Shown: piece by piece, positions 29,033 to 36,910 of the stretch
Numbering within the stretch: the first letter of the stretch is position 1
Layout of the letters: each line of letters opens with the position of its first letter
Assembly (NCBI RefSeq): GCF_964212655.1
Contig: NZ_OZ156465.1
Location: forward strand, 3,534,001-3,598,000
Direction of reading: 5' to 3'
Length of the DNA stretch: 64,000 nucleotides
Source of the DNA: Candidatus Thiodiazotropha sp. LNASS1
GTDB lineage: Bacteria; Pseudomonadota; Gammaproteobacteria; Chromatiales; Chromatiaceae
Program-made: the position numbers and the translations under genes
The notes under the pieces: generated by a model
What the model saw: only the letters and a program-made list of their open reading frames with translations
What the model was told of the DNA's origin: nothing
Database searches by the model: none

Positions 29033-30330
29033 ATATGCACGGCTACCGAGAGACGGCGCAACGTACCATTGACAGCCTGGCCCATGACAATGGAGATTGG
29101 CTCATTGAACAGCGACGTGCTGCGATGGAGCGCATGACTGAACTCGGCTTTCCCCATGCCCGCCAGGAGGCCTGGCGTTATACGGGTGTGGAGGGTTTGT
29201 TGCAAAAGGGGTTTATATCGACCCCTTCAGTATTGGATTCATCCCGGGATATCGCCATCGATCGTATGCTCGAGGGTCCTGTTGCTGGGCGTCTGGTGTT
29301 CGTGGACGGTAGCTACCACCCCGGGCTGTCGATGGACATTGAGCAGACAGGGTTCAGGATAGGAAATCTGCGCGCAGCCATGGCCACAGGTGATCAGTCG
29401 GTGCTCAGCTCGGTGGGTAATCTGTCCGGGGTGGGAGATCATGCCTTCGCCGCCATGAATATGGCGACCCAACAGGATGGCGCCGTAATTCAGCTGTCGA
29501 AAGGTGTTGTGATCGAGCAGCCCATAGAGTTGTTGCATATAACAACCCGTAAGAGAGGCGGGCATGCACAACAGATACGCCACCTGGTCGAGTTGGATGC
29601 GGATGCTTCGGTTAGCCTCATAGAGCGTTATCTGTCGGCGGGTGATGACCACGACTACTTCAACAATGTCGTTTGCGAGATCGATCTGGCGGAGGGAGCA
29701 ACCCTGAGACACCAACGTGTGCAGCAGGAGAGCAATCATGCCTATCATCTGTGCGGCCTCTATGTCAGTTTGGGCCGGGATGCCCGCTATCTGGGTGTGA
29801 ATGCGGCACTGGGCGGTGCATGGTCACGTACTGAGTTCCATCATCGGTTCTCCGGGGAAGGTGCGGAATGTGAAATCGACGGCCTCTATGTGGCGGGTGA
29901 TGGTCAATTGACGGATTTCCATCTCGATGTGGATCACAGCGTGCCCCGTTGCCGAAGCCGGGAGAATTTCAAAGGTATTCTGCATGGGGTGGGAAGAGCG
30001 GTATTTGACGGTTTGATCCGGGTCGGGATCGATTCGCAGAAGAGCCAGGCGCATCTGCACAACGCTAATCTGATGCTCTCAAACAAGGCCGAAATCGACA
30101 CTAAACCCCAGTTGGTTATCCTCGCGGATGATGTGCAGTGCAGCCATGGTACAAGTGTGGGCCGGCTGGATGAACAGGCACTCTTCTATCTTCGCTCGCG
30201 GGGAATCGATGCGCATCAGGCACGGCGTCTGTTGTGTCTCGGCTTTGCCGAAGAAATTATCGACAGGTTTGTCACAGATTCCCTGCGTGTAGAGATCAGG
30301 AGTGATCTGGAAAAGCGGATGCGGTTTTGA
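29029..30330 (+). CDS. sufD: Fe-S assembly protein SufD
   Basis: This 433-residue paralogue of SufB completes the SufBCD complex. Conserved features are FPHARQEAWRYT near the N-terminus, the beta-helix core, and the C-terminal stretch HGTSVGRLDEQALFYLRSRG with RLLCLGFAEEII. The gene start overlaps the stop of sufC, so the two are translationally coupled. Confidence 0.95.
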   Translation: MNMHGYRETAQRTIDSLAHDNGDWLIEQRRAAMERMTELGFPHARQEAWRYTGVEGLLQKGFISTPSVLDSSRDIAIDRMLEGPVAGRLVFVDGSYHPGLSMDIEQTGFRIGNLRAAMATGDQSVLSSVGNLSGVGDHAFAAMNMATQQDGAVIQLSKGVVIEQPIELLHITTRKRGGHAQQIRHLVELDADASVSLIERYLSAGDDHDYFNNVVCEIDLAEGATLRHQRVQQESNHAYHLCGLYVSLGRDARYLGVNAALGGAWSRTEFHHRFSGEGAECEIDGLYVAGDGQLTDFHLDVDHSVPRCRSRENFKGILHGVGRAVFDGLIRVGIDSQKSQAHLHNANLMLSNKAEIDTKPQLVILADDVQCSHGTSVGRLDEQALFYLRSRGIDAHQARRLLCLGFAEEIIDRFVTDSLRVEIRSDLEKRMRF

Positions 30331-30377
30331 TTTTCGTGGGTTTTTCGCACTGAAACGGCAATTGACGGTATTGGCAG

Positions 30378-30719
30378 ATGAGTGGACTGCAAATCAACGA
30401 AACCGGCAGCAGAACGCTACCCACACGGGATGCGTTGATTGAGGCCCTGTGCACTGTTTACGATCCTGAGATACCGGTCAATATCTATGATCTGGGATTG
30501 ATCTATCGCCTGGAAGTGGATGCCGAGGGCAAGGTCGAAGTCGATATGACCCTCACGGCACCCGCCTGTCCGGTGGCGGGTACGCTGCCATACGAGGTCG
30601 GCAGAGTGATCGATGCAGTGCCGGGCGTCACCGATGCCACCATAAGGTTGGTGTGGCAGCCTCCCTGGAGCCAGGAGAGGATGAGTGATGAAGCAAAATT
30701 TCAGCTGGGACTACTTTAA
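30378..30719 (+). CDS. sufT: SufT / MIP18-family Fe-S maturation protein
   Basis: This 113-residue DUF59/MIP18 protein has the motif TVYDPEIPVNIYDLGLIY, then MTLTAPACPVAGTLPYEV with the conserved Cys. SufT proteins act in Fe-S cluster transfer or maturation. It follows sufD by 47 bases and therefore belongs to the operon. The C-terminal WQPPWSQERMSDEAKFQLG is typical of the family. Confidence 0.93.
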   Translation: MSGLQINETGSRTLPTRDALIEALCTVYDPEIPVNIYDLGLIYRLEVDAEGKVEVDMTLTAPACPVAGTLPYEVGRVIDAVPGVTDATIRLVWQPPWSQERMSDEAKFQLGLL

Positions 30720-30929
30720 AAATCCTTGCTGATTATACGGCAGGGCAGTTATTGGAAAGAGATGGTTTAGATCGTAAAAGCTGCTGAAAAGTTTTGAGTT
30801 GATAGGCTGCGCTTGTTTTTACATAAATTCTAAACTCAAAATTGTGGAAAGTCGCTTGCCAAATGGCTGATTAGAGTGGGCAACCAGGGTCCGTTTCGGT
30901 ACTTTGTTTGCCTTAATTAGAGGTGTGTT

Positions 30930-31256
30930 ATGGCAATTCAACTGACTGAGAGCGCCGCCGGGCATGTCAAATCGATGCTGTCTCATAGAGATGGCGCAAT
31001 TGGATTGCGTCTGGGTACCAGAAAGAGCGGCTGTACCGGTTTCGCTTATGTGGTCGACTATGCAGTACGGGTGGGAGAGGATGATCGATTGTTCGAATCC
31101 CATGGTGTAAAAATCGTTGTCGATAGTAAGAGCTTGCCGATGCTCGACGGTATGACAGTGGATTATGTCAAGGCGAATATGCTCAATGAGGGTTTCGATT
31201 TCATCAATCCGAATAGCAAGGAACAGTGTGGTTGCGGTGAGTCTTTCAGTGTGTAA
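30930..31256 (+). CDS. sufA: A-type Fe-S carrier (SufA/IscA/ErpA)
   Basis: This 108-residue A-type carrier has the three expected cysteines, in RKSGCTGFAY and CGCGESF, which bind a cluster or iron for delivery to apoproteins. GAGG lies before the ATG. A 210-base gap separates it from sufT, so an internal promoter is possible. SufA is favoured over IscA by operon context. Confidence 0.93.
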   Translation: MAIQLTESAAGHVKSMLSHRDGAIGLRLGTRKSGCTGFAYVVDYAVRVGEDDRLFESHGVKIVVDSKSLPMLDGMTVDYVKANMLNEGFDFINPNSKEQCGCGESFSV

Positions 31257-31284
31257 ACAGCCGCCTCAAGGTCTGGAGAACGGG

Positions 31285-31737
31285 ATGAGCGAAATCGACG
31301 AGATCGTGGAAAACTTCGAGTTTTTCGACAATTGGGACGGGCGTTATCAATACCTCATTGAACTGGGAGAGGCGTTGCCCGCCATGCCGGATGTTTTGAA
31401 GGTGGAAGAGAACTGGGTCAAGCCCTGTATGAGTACCGTTCACGTCTCAGCACATCGGGATGAAGACAATCCGGCGCTGATCTTTTTCAAAGGCGATTGT
31501 GATACCGCGATCATCAAGGGTGTGCTGGCGCTTTTGATAGACCTGCTATCCCATCGTACCTTGAGTGAAATTCATGAGTTGGACGTGGATGCTCTCTTCA
31601 CGCGACTTAAGCTGCAGGAGCATCTGAGTCCGAGCAGGCATGTCGGCATCTATGCCATTGTGGAAAAAATGATCGAGAGGGCCGAGGCCCTCTCGAAAGT
31701 CGAGACATCAAAGCTCGAGCCAACCATTTTGTCGTAA
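31285..31737 (+). CDS. sufE: Cysteine desulfuration protein SufE
   Basis: This 150-residue protein accepts persulfide sulfur from the cysteine desulfurase SufS. The acceptor cysteine is in NWVKPCMSTVHV, preceded by the family start EIVENFEFFDNWDGRYQYLI. The ATG at 31285 was chosen because GGAGA lies upstream and the family aligns from MSEIDEI; the longer frame overlaps sufA. Its usual partner SufS is absent from this operon. Confidence 0.94.
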   Translation: MSEIDEIVENFEFFDNWDGRYQYLIELGEALPAMPDVLKVEENWVKPCMSTVHVSAHRDEDNPALIFFKGDCDTAIIKGVLALLIDLLSHRTLSEIHELDVDALFTRLKLQEHLSPSRHVGIYAIVEKMIERAEALSKVETSKLEPTILS

Positions 31738-31743
31738 TCTGTA

Positions 31744-31773
31744 ACGGCCTTCAAAGGCGTCTGCCATGGCCGT
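31744..31773. terminator. Branched stem-loop between convergent genes
   Basis: ACGGCC (31744-31749) pairs with GGCCGT (31768-31773), enclosing a smaller GGC/GCC hairpin, just after the sufE stop and before the stop of the convergent chemoreceptor gene. No long T tract follows, so termination activity is uncertain. Confidence 0.35.
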
Positions 31774-31778
31774 CTCTA

Positions 31779-32909
31779 TCATTGTGCATCATCCGTGCAC
31801 AGGATATGCGCATTAGACTCGCCAGACTGTGCCAATCCCTCAAGGTTCGATATGACCTGCATACTGGCCTCTTCCATCATGCCGATGTTGTTGATACTGG
31901 CCTGTTTATCCCCGCTTTCAAGATGAATAAGGGCCTGTTTGCCGTATTTGTGAACGTCCTGATGGGGTGCTTCGATTTCACGATAACCGGGAAGGTTGGA
32001 GAAGCAAGAAACCCCTTCGCCGTTATAATACCACTGGCCCAGGCGGCAACTCCTGTGATCAGAGAGCGCGTCGGCGGGGAGCTCGGCCAGACCGAGAAAG
32101 GCCTTGTAGATGCTGAACTTGAAAACCAGATGATCGAACTTCGCCAGCTCCACGAAGGTCCGCAGTGAGGTTGAGGAGATGGTCTCCTCCATCGATTTCG
32201 AAAGCTCGAATTGCTGTTTGATGGTTGCGATGGAATCTGAGACCTGATTCTGAAAATTGTGGGTTACATCCATCATCGATGACATGGTATCCATCGATTT
32301 CTTTGTCTCTTGCGTGATGGTGTCAACCAATGCGGCGATTTCCGTTGTAGCCTCCCGTGTACGCCCGGCCAGACTGCGAACTTCATCGGCGACCACGGCA
32401 AACCCCCTTCCCATCTCGCCAGCACGCGCAGCCTCGATTGCCGCATTCAATGCCAGCAGGTTGGTCTGTTCCGATATGCCCTGAATGATACTGACGAAAT
32501 TACTGATGTTATCGGCGATCGTACCCAGTTTATCAACACTTTCGGAACTCTGTTGGGAGATCTGGGTGACACTGTCGATTTCACTGTGCATGACCTCGAC
32601 GCTGGCGATTGCCTGGGTTGAAATCTCAGAACCGCGGATGGCATTCACCTTTTCATCTTTCATGTTCGTGGCTGTATGCATCAAAGAGTGCTGAAGCTCA
32701 CTGAAAGAGTCACTCAGTGTGGAAAAATTTCCCAGTAACTGTTGTTGCAGATGCAGTTCTTTTGATTCCTCTTCAATCCGTTGACGCAATTGTGCATTCT
32801 CTTCCTGGAGTGTGGAGATCTGTGCGGCCTGCAATTCGACCTGACCGCTCTTCTCTTCCAACTGCTGTTGTAACTGAGAGATCTGTTTCTTATTAGATAT
32901 GCCAAACAT
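31779..32909 (-). CDS. Soluble chemoreceptor with C-terminal CZB zinc-sensing domain
   Basis: This cytoplasmic methyl-accepting protein (376 aa) lacks membrane helices. An N-terminal coiled coil (about 5-75) leads into the MCP signalling hairpin with the conserved tip [20 protein letters not shown] and [15 protein letters not shown]. The C-terminal CZB domain supplies zinc ligands in [22 protein letters not shown] and [13 protein letters not shown] receptors of the TlpD type respond to zinc or hypochlorous acid and other oxidants. The start at MFGISNKKQ was preferred because the longer frame adds an unrelated N-terminus. It is one of two CZB receptors in the window. Confidence 0.9.
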   Translation of the reverse strand: MFGISNKKQISQLQQQLEEKSGQVELQAAQISTLQEENAQLRQRIEEESKELHLQQQLLGNFSTLSDSFSELQHSLMHTATNMKDEKVNAIRGSEISTQAIASVEVMHSEIDSVTQISQQSSESVDKLGTIADNISNFVSIIQGISEQTNLLALNAAIEAARAGEMGRGFAVVADEVRSLAGRTREATTEIAALVDTITQETKKSMDTMSSMMDVTHNFQNQVSDSIATIKQQFELSKSMEETISSTSLRTFVELAKFDHLVFKFSIYKAFLGLAELPADALSDHRSCRLGQWYYNGEGVSCFSNLPGYREIEAPHQDVHKYGKQALIHLESGDKQASINNIGMMEEASMQVISNLEGLAQSGESNAHILCTDDAQ

Positions 32910-33274
32910 AAGAATTCTCGGATGAAGAAAGTTAACGACTACGAGTTTTACTGAATTAGATATGCCTATAGCGGCCGATAATCGCAAAAATAAAGGTTAA
33001 AAAGGTTACGAAAATGTAAAATACTGTGAGAAAACATAGACATCTTTATTAAAGGTATTGCTGTCGGTGCTGTCCCGGCCATATGTTGTATAACCTGGGG
33101 TCTTGCTTGGTTATAAGGTTTTGGATTAAATCCGGAGTGATCTATAACAGCTTTCGATGGGCAGCGAAATGTATGATTTCTTGTATCCAGCCGGGAGACA
33201 TCAGCGGTCTCCTAGGGTACTTCAATCTTCATGGAGAGACGGTCCGATCGGTTATTAGCGATTCAGGGGCGTCG
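32910..33274. other. Intergenic region, no gene recognised
   Basis: This AT-rich stretch upstream of the soluble chemoreceptor gene probably contains its promoter. No coding or structured element was recognised. Confidence 0.4.
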
Positions 33275-33994
33275 TTACCGGTCTAACTGCAACTCGATGG
33301 TGCCGGTGGCCTCGATGCGCAGTGTCTGACTTCCCGCAGCGAGTGTAGGGGCAGCAGATGCTCCCTCCAGGGCCATCATGTTGGCGCGCATTCGGAAAGG
33401 CTGAACCGGCCGGTCCGATGCCTGTATTGATATTTCCACCAGGCGATATGCGTTTCGTCCAAACTGTTTCGTCACCAGGTCAGCACGTTTGCGGAAGGCG
33501 TCGATCGCCTGCAGCGTCAGCGACTCCTCCACCTTTTCCCTTTGCGCCGGCGAGATTGCATAGCTGATTGAGTCCAGAGCCAGGGTTGACTGCAGCTGAT
33601 TCAGCAGTTTACTCAGCCTGTCGCTGTGGGTGCTCTGCAGGCGGATCGATTGGCGTACACGCCAGCCAGTCAGCCTCTGCTGCTGGTAGATTGGCGAAGT
33701 CTGATAGCCGAGGGTCTGTACCTTGATGCCTTCTCTGCCTGTTGCTTCACTAACGGCCTGAGCGATCAGGCGGTTGACGCTATCAGTCAGCGATCCAGGG
33801 TCACTCCCCTCCTTCTGTGCATAGAGGACCGCGATCAGGGTGTCGTTCTCAACTTCAGCCGAAGCACTGCTGTGTAGTTTCACATGATCGTAGTGGTGGG
33901 TCTGTCCCTCAGCCTGTAGTGGGGATTGCGGCACCATCAGGCTGAGACAGACGAGGAGAGATGCGGGTAGTTTCTGTATGCTCGATCTGGACAT
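33275..33994 (-). CDS. SIMPL-domain (DUF541) secreted protein
   Basis: This 239-residue exported protein has a signal peptide (SIQKLPASLLVCLSLMVPQS, cleavage near LQAEG) followed by a SIMPL/DUF541 domain. Typical elements are the N-terminal strand VKLHSSASAEVENDTLIAVL, GWRVRQSIRLQS and AIDAFRKRADLVTKQFG. An AGGAGG lies just before the ATG at 33994, so the longer frame was rejected. SIMPL proteins are periplasmic or outer-membrane associated, with poorly defined roles linked in some species to oxidative stress. Confidence 0.88.
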   Translation of the reverse strand: MSRSSIQKLPASLLVCLSLMVPQSPLQAEGQTHHYDHVKLHSSASAEVENDTLIAVLYAQKEGSDPGSLTDSVNRLIAQAVSEATGREGIKVQTLGYQTSPIYQQQRLTGWRVRQSIRLQSTHSDRLSKLLNQLQSTLALDSISYAISPAQREKVEESLTLQAIDAFRKRADLVTKQFGRNAYRLVEISIQASDRPVQPFRMRANMMALEGASAAPTLAAGSQTLRIEATGTIELQLDR

Positions 33995-34290
33995 GCAACC
34001 TCCTGTCATCGTTTTGGTTATGCCCATCTGCAATGGGTCGGCTGGTATCAGTCGCTGCTACCCGCTCACACACTGTCCGGGTTCAGACCTGTCGGTATAA
34101 TCCTATAGTAATTGTCTGATAATTATGTACAACTGCCAATTTGTATCCATTAATGGGTAGGTGGAGCGGATCCACAGGCTTCCAGGGAAGATCGGATTCT
34201 TATCCTCCCGGCGAACTTAAAGTTATTGTCCAGTCAGGCGATATAGATTACTGCAGCTTGCAGGAAATAGTTGAAATTCCGCGGGTTGAA

Positions 34291-34575
34291 ATGGAAGGCA
34301 ATATTCCGCCCTCAGGTAATGAAGTGGTTCTGGAAAACAATAACATTATCGTATCAACATCGGGTGCTAAAGGGAGAATCAGGTAGGTAAACCGGGATTT
34401 CATGCATAGCAGCGGTCTCTGTAAAAGTGGACTGCTGGGTAAGCCGCACAATATCATCCGCCACCCGGATAACCCGCGTGGTGTTGTCAACAGGCTTTGG
34501 GAGACCATTGCTATTGGCGTAGCGTGTTTCGCGAACCACATTAGTGGGTCAAGCCATATGTGTGGAAGGGTTTAA
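34291..34575 (+). pseudogene. Aer-type PAS gene relic with an in-frame amber stop
   Basis: A single reading frame encodes most of an Aer-like PAS domain. It reads NEVVLENNNIIVSTSGAKGR, then IR, a TAG stop (34384-34386), then VNRDFMHSSGLCKSGLLGKP and HNIIRHPDNPRG, ending at TAA 34573-34575. It aligns throughout with the intact PAS gene at 36046, including the HNIIRHPD signature. The stop falls where that protein has Tyr (GRITYAN), one base from a Tyr codon. The C-terminal part of the PAS fold is missing. It ends six bases before the chemoreceptor start, suggesting it was once the sensor part of an Aer-like protein. Confidence 0.7.
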
Positions 34576-34580
34576 GAGTT

Positions 34581-36032
34581 ATGAAACGTCTGTACTTAGC
34601 CACCAGGCTGAAGGTCCTTGTAGCGGTTTTCGTTATCCTGAACCTGCTGACCATTCTATCGGTCCTGTTGTCGGGCGGTTACCAACACTGGCTCTGGATA
34701 TTTCCTTTGCTTTCCATCTCAACTGCCGTGCTGGTCGGACATCGGATGAAGATGCCGTTCTATGTCATGCAGGAGATCGAAAGGGCATTGCAGGAGATGC
34801 TTCAGGGGCAGTTCACTTCCCGCATTACCAGGGTGCCCTGGATGGGGGAAGCAGGGCATATCGCATGGAACCTGAATGAATCGCTGGATCAGTTAGAGAC
34901 ATTCTTCAGAGAGGTCAAGACCAGTTTTGAGCTGGTTTCCAACGGCCGCTATTATCGCCGCACCTTGCCTACTGGATTGCATGGTGAATTGGAAAAGACT
35001 CTGGCGCGTATCAATGAATCACTGGATGCAATGTCAGAAAATGCAAATTATATCAAACGCAATGAAATGGCGGCTGAGCTGCAGGAACTGAATACCAGTC
35101 AGATCATGAGCAATCTGTTGCTGAGCCAGAATGATCTTATACGTATCACCGATGAGATGCAGAAAGTCTCTTCCATAGCCACTGACAACATGCAAAAGGC
35201 CGAAGAGAATCAAGAGGCGGTGTCACATGTCGTCGATTCCCAGACCAGAACCCTTGGCCTGATAGAGCAGAGTCACCAGACCATGGGTAAACTCAATACC
35301 ATGAGCGATGAGATAACCGGCATCCTGGGCATGATCGGTGAGATTGCCGACAAGACCAATCTATTGGCCCTGAACGCCTCCATTGAGGCGGCACGGGCCG
35401 GTGAGCACGGCCGTGGTTTCGCGGTGGTGGCGGACGAGGTGAAAAAGCTGGCCGAGAGCACCAAGACAGCGACCGATGAAATTCGTGGTGTGGTGACCAC
35501 CTTTCAGGGTGAAACTACAGTGATGCAGTCCCACTCCGATGAAATGCTGGAAATGGCGAACAGTGTGCAGAAGGCTGTGGAGGAGATGAACACCAGTTTC
35601 AATCACTTCGCAGACAGGGCGCAAAAGACCTATGTCTCCGTCAATTTTGCACATGACATCTGCTATGCCTCACTGATCAAAGTGGATCATATGATCTACA
35701 AGCAGAAGGCCTACAAGTCGTTTTATGCGGGAACCGATAATCCCGATGCTCAGGCCGTGCTGGTGGATCACCATAATTGCCGGCTTGGCAAGTGGTATTA
35801 TGAAGGTATTGGCAAGGAGAGCTTCGGTCACCTGCCAACCTTCAAGCAACTCGAGACGCCGCACACGGCAGTACACAGCCACGGCCATGCAGCACTCAAC
35901 TATCTGTCGGAGGATTGGCAAAAGGATCAGCAACTGCAGAAAAAGATTATAAGCACTTACACGGAGATGGAACACGCAAGTGACCAGGTGATGGATCGTA
36001 TCGATGCCATGATTTCTGAGAAACACAACTAG
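34581..36032 (+). CDS. Membrane chemoreceptor of Aer-like topology with CZB domain
   Basis: This methyl-accepting chemotaxis protein (483 aa) has two closely spaced membrane helices (about 9-30 and 35-52) with almost no periplasmic loop, followed by a HAMP-like linker and the MCP hairpin ([20 protein letters not shown] and [18 protein letters not shown]). The C-terminus is a CZB domain with [31 protein letters not shown] and [10 protein letters not shown]. The topology is that of Aer without its N-terminal PAS. An intact PAS protein is encoded 13 bases downstream and a broken one just upstream, so sensing probably occurs in trans. The ATG at 34581 was chosen; an in-frame GTG at 34560 is possible. 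Confidence 0.88.
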   Translation: MKRLYLATRLKVLVAVFVILNLLTILSVLLSGGYQHWLWIFPLLSISTAVLVGHRMKMPFYVMQEIERALQEMLQGQFTSRITRVPWMGEAGHIAWNLNESLDQLETFFREVKTSFELVSNGRYYRRTLPTGLHGELEKTLARINESLDAMSENANYIKRNEMAAELQELNTSQIMSNLLLSQNDLIRITDEMQKVSSIATDNMQKAEENQEAVSHVVDSQTRTLGLIEQSHQTMGKLNTMSDEITGILGMIGEIADKTNLLALNASIEAARAGEHGRGFAVVADEVKKLAESTKTATDEIRGVVTTFQGETTVMQSHSDEMLEMANSVQKAVEEMNTSFNHFADRAQKTYVSVNFAHDICYASLIKVDHMIYKQKAYKSFYAGTDNPDAQAVLVDHHNCRLGKWYYEGIGKESFGHLPTFKQLETPHTAVHSHGHAALNYLSEDWQKDQQLQKKIISTYTEMEHASDQVMDRIDAMISEKHN

Positions 36033-36045
36033 CAGGGGTGGGGCC

Positions 36046-36570
36046 ATGAAGCGAGCTATCACGCCGACCGATCGGGAAATCCTTATGGATGAGAACGATT
36101 TCATCGTCTCCAAGACGGATTTGAAGGGACGCATAACCTACGCCAACCGTATCTTCATGAAGATTGCCGGTTACAATGAAGGGGAACTGCTTGGTGTACA
36201 GCACAATATTATTCGTCATCCCGACATGCCGAGAGGGGTCTTTCGTCTGTTGTGGAATGTGATCGAGTCAGGGAATGAGTGCTTTGCCTATGTCAAGAAT
36301 ATGGCGAAGAGCGGTGACTTCTATTGGGTTTATGCGAATGTCACGGTCGATTACGACGATAACAACAATCCCATCGGCTATTTTTCGGTTCGCCGCAAAC
36401 CCAGCAGGGAAGGAATCGAAGCCATGATTCCAGTCTACAAGGAGATGTTGAGGATCGAGCAGCAGGCCGGTGCGCGCGATGCCCCCAATGCATCGTTGCA
36501 ATGGCTGGTGGATGTGCTGAAGAGCAAGAATACGACCTATGAAGAGTTCATTCATACCTTGGGTCATTGA
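36046..36570 (+). CDS. Free-standing Aer-type PAS sensor protein
   Basis: This 174-residue soluble protein is a single PAS domain of the Aer class (residues about 10-125), with FIVSKTDLKGRITYANRIFM, HNIIRHPDMPRGVFRLLW and YWVYANVTVDYDDNNNPIG. In Aer this domain binds FAD and reports redox state or oxygen. The remaining 45 residues are helical. GGGGTGGGG lies before the ATG. It sits 13 bases after the Aer-like chemoreceptor gene, so the two probably form a split energy-taxis sensor. Confidence 0.88.
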   Translation: MKRAITPTDREILMDENDFIVSKTDLKGRITYANRIFMKIAGYNEGELLGVQHNIIRHPDMPRGVFRLLWNVIESGNECFAYVKNMAKSGDFYWVYANVTVDYDDNNNPIGYFSVRRKPSREGIEAMIPVYKEMLRIEQQAGARDAPNASLQWLVDVLKSKNTTYEEFIHTLGH

Positions 36571-36910
36571 TATTCAGTCAAGCTATTGAAACTGATTCGC
36601 CATGCTATTGACAGTCATTGTTGTTCACATTCCTGAATCCGGGTGATTTCTTTGTTCGATTCGGAATGCGGCATTCCGGAGTAACCTGTCGATTCTCCCT
36701 GATTAATTTTGAGTCCTGATTCATAGGTATTTGTAACCCACTCGTTATTGTTGGATGGGCTGTTATTTATGAATTGATCGAAGGGTTGCAAATCAATGAT
36801 GGCTCGAAATTAAGAGAGGGCCAAATTTATCAGTCACGGGATTGTTCCCATAGGGTGTGTTGTAACGGAAAAGGTACATCCTTTCCAAACAGCGCTACAC
36901 TAAACACTCT
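36571..36910. other. Intergenic region with a near-perfect palindrome
   Basis: The region upstream of the histidine kinase contains CGGAATGC-G-GCATTCCG (36662-36678), a perfect 8-base-arm inverted repeat. It could be a terminator for the PAS gene or an operator. No gene was recognised. Confidence 0.4.
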
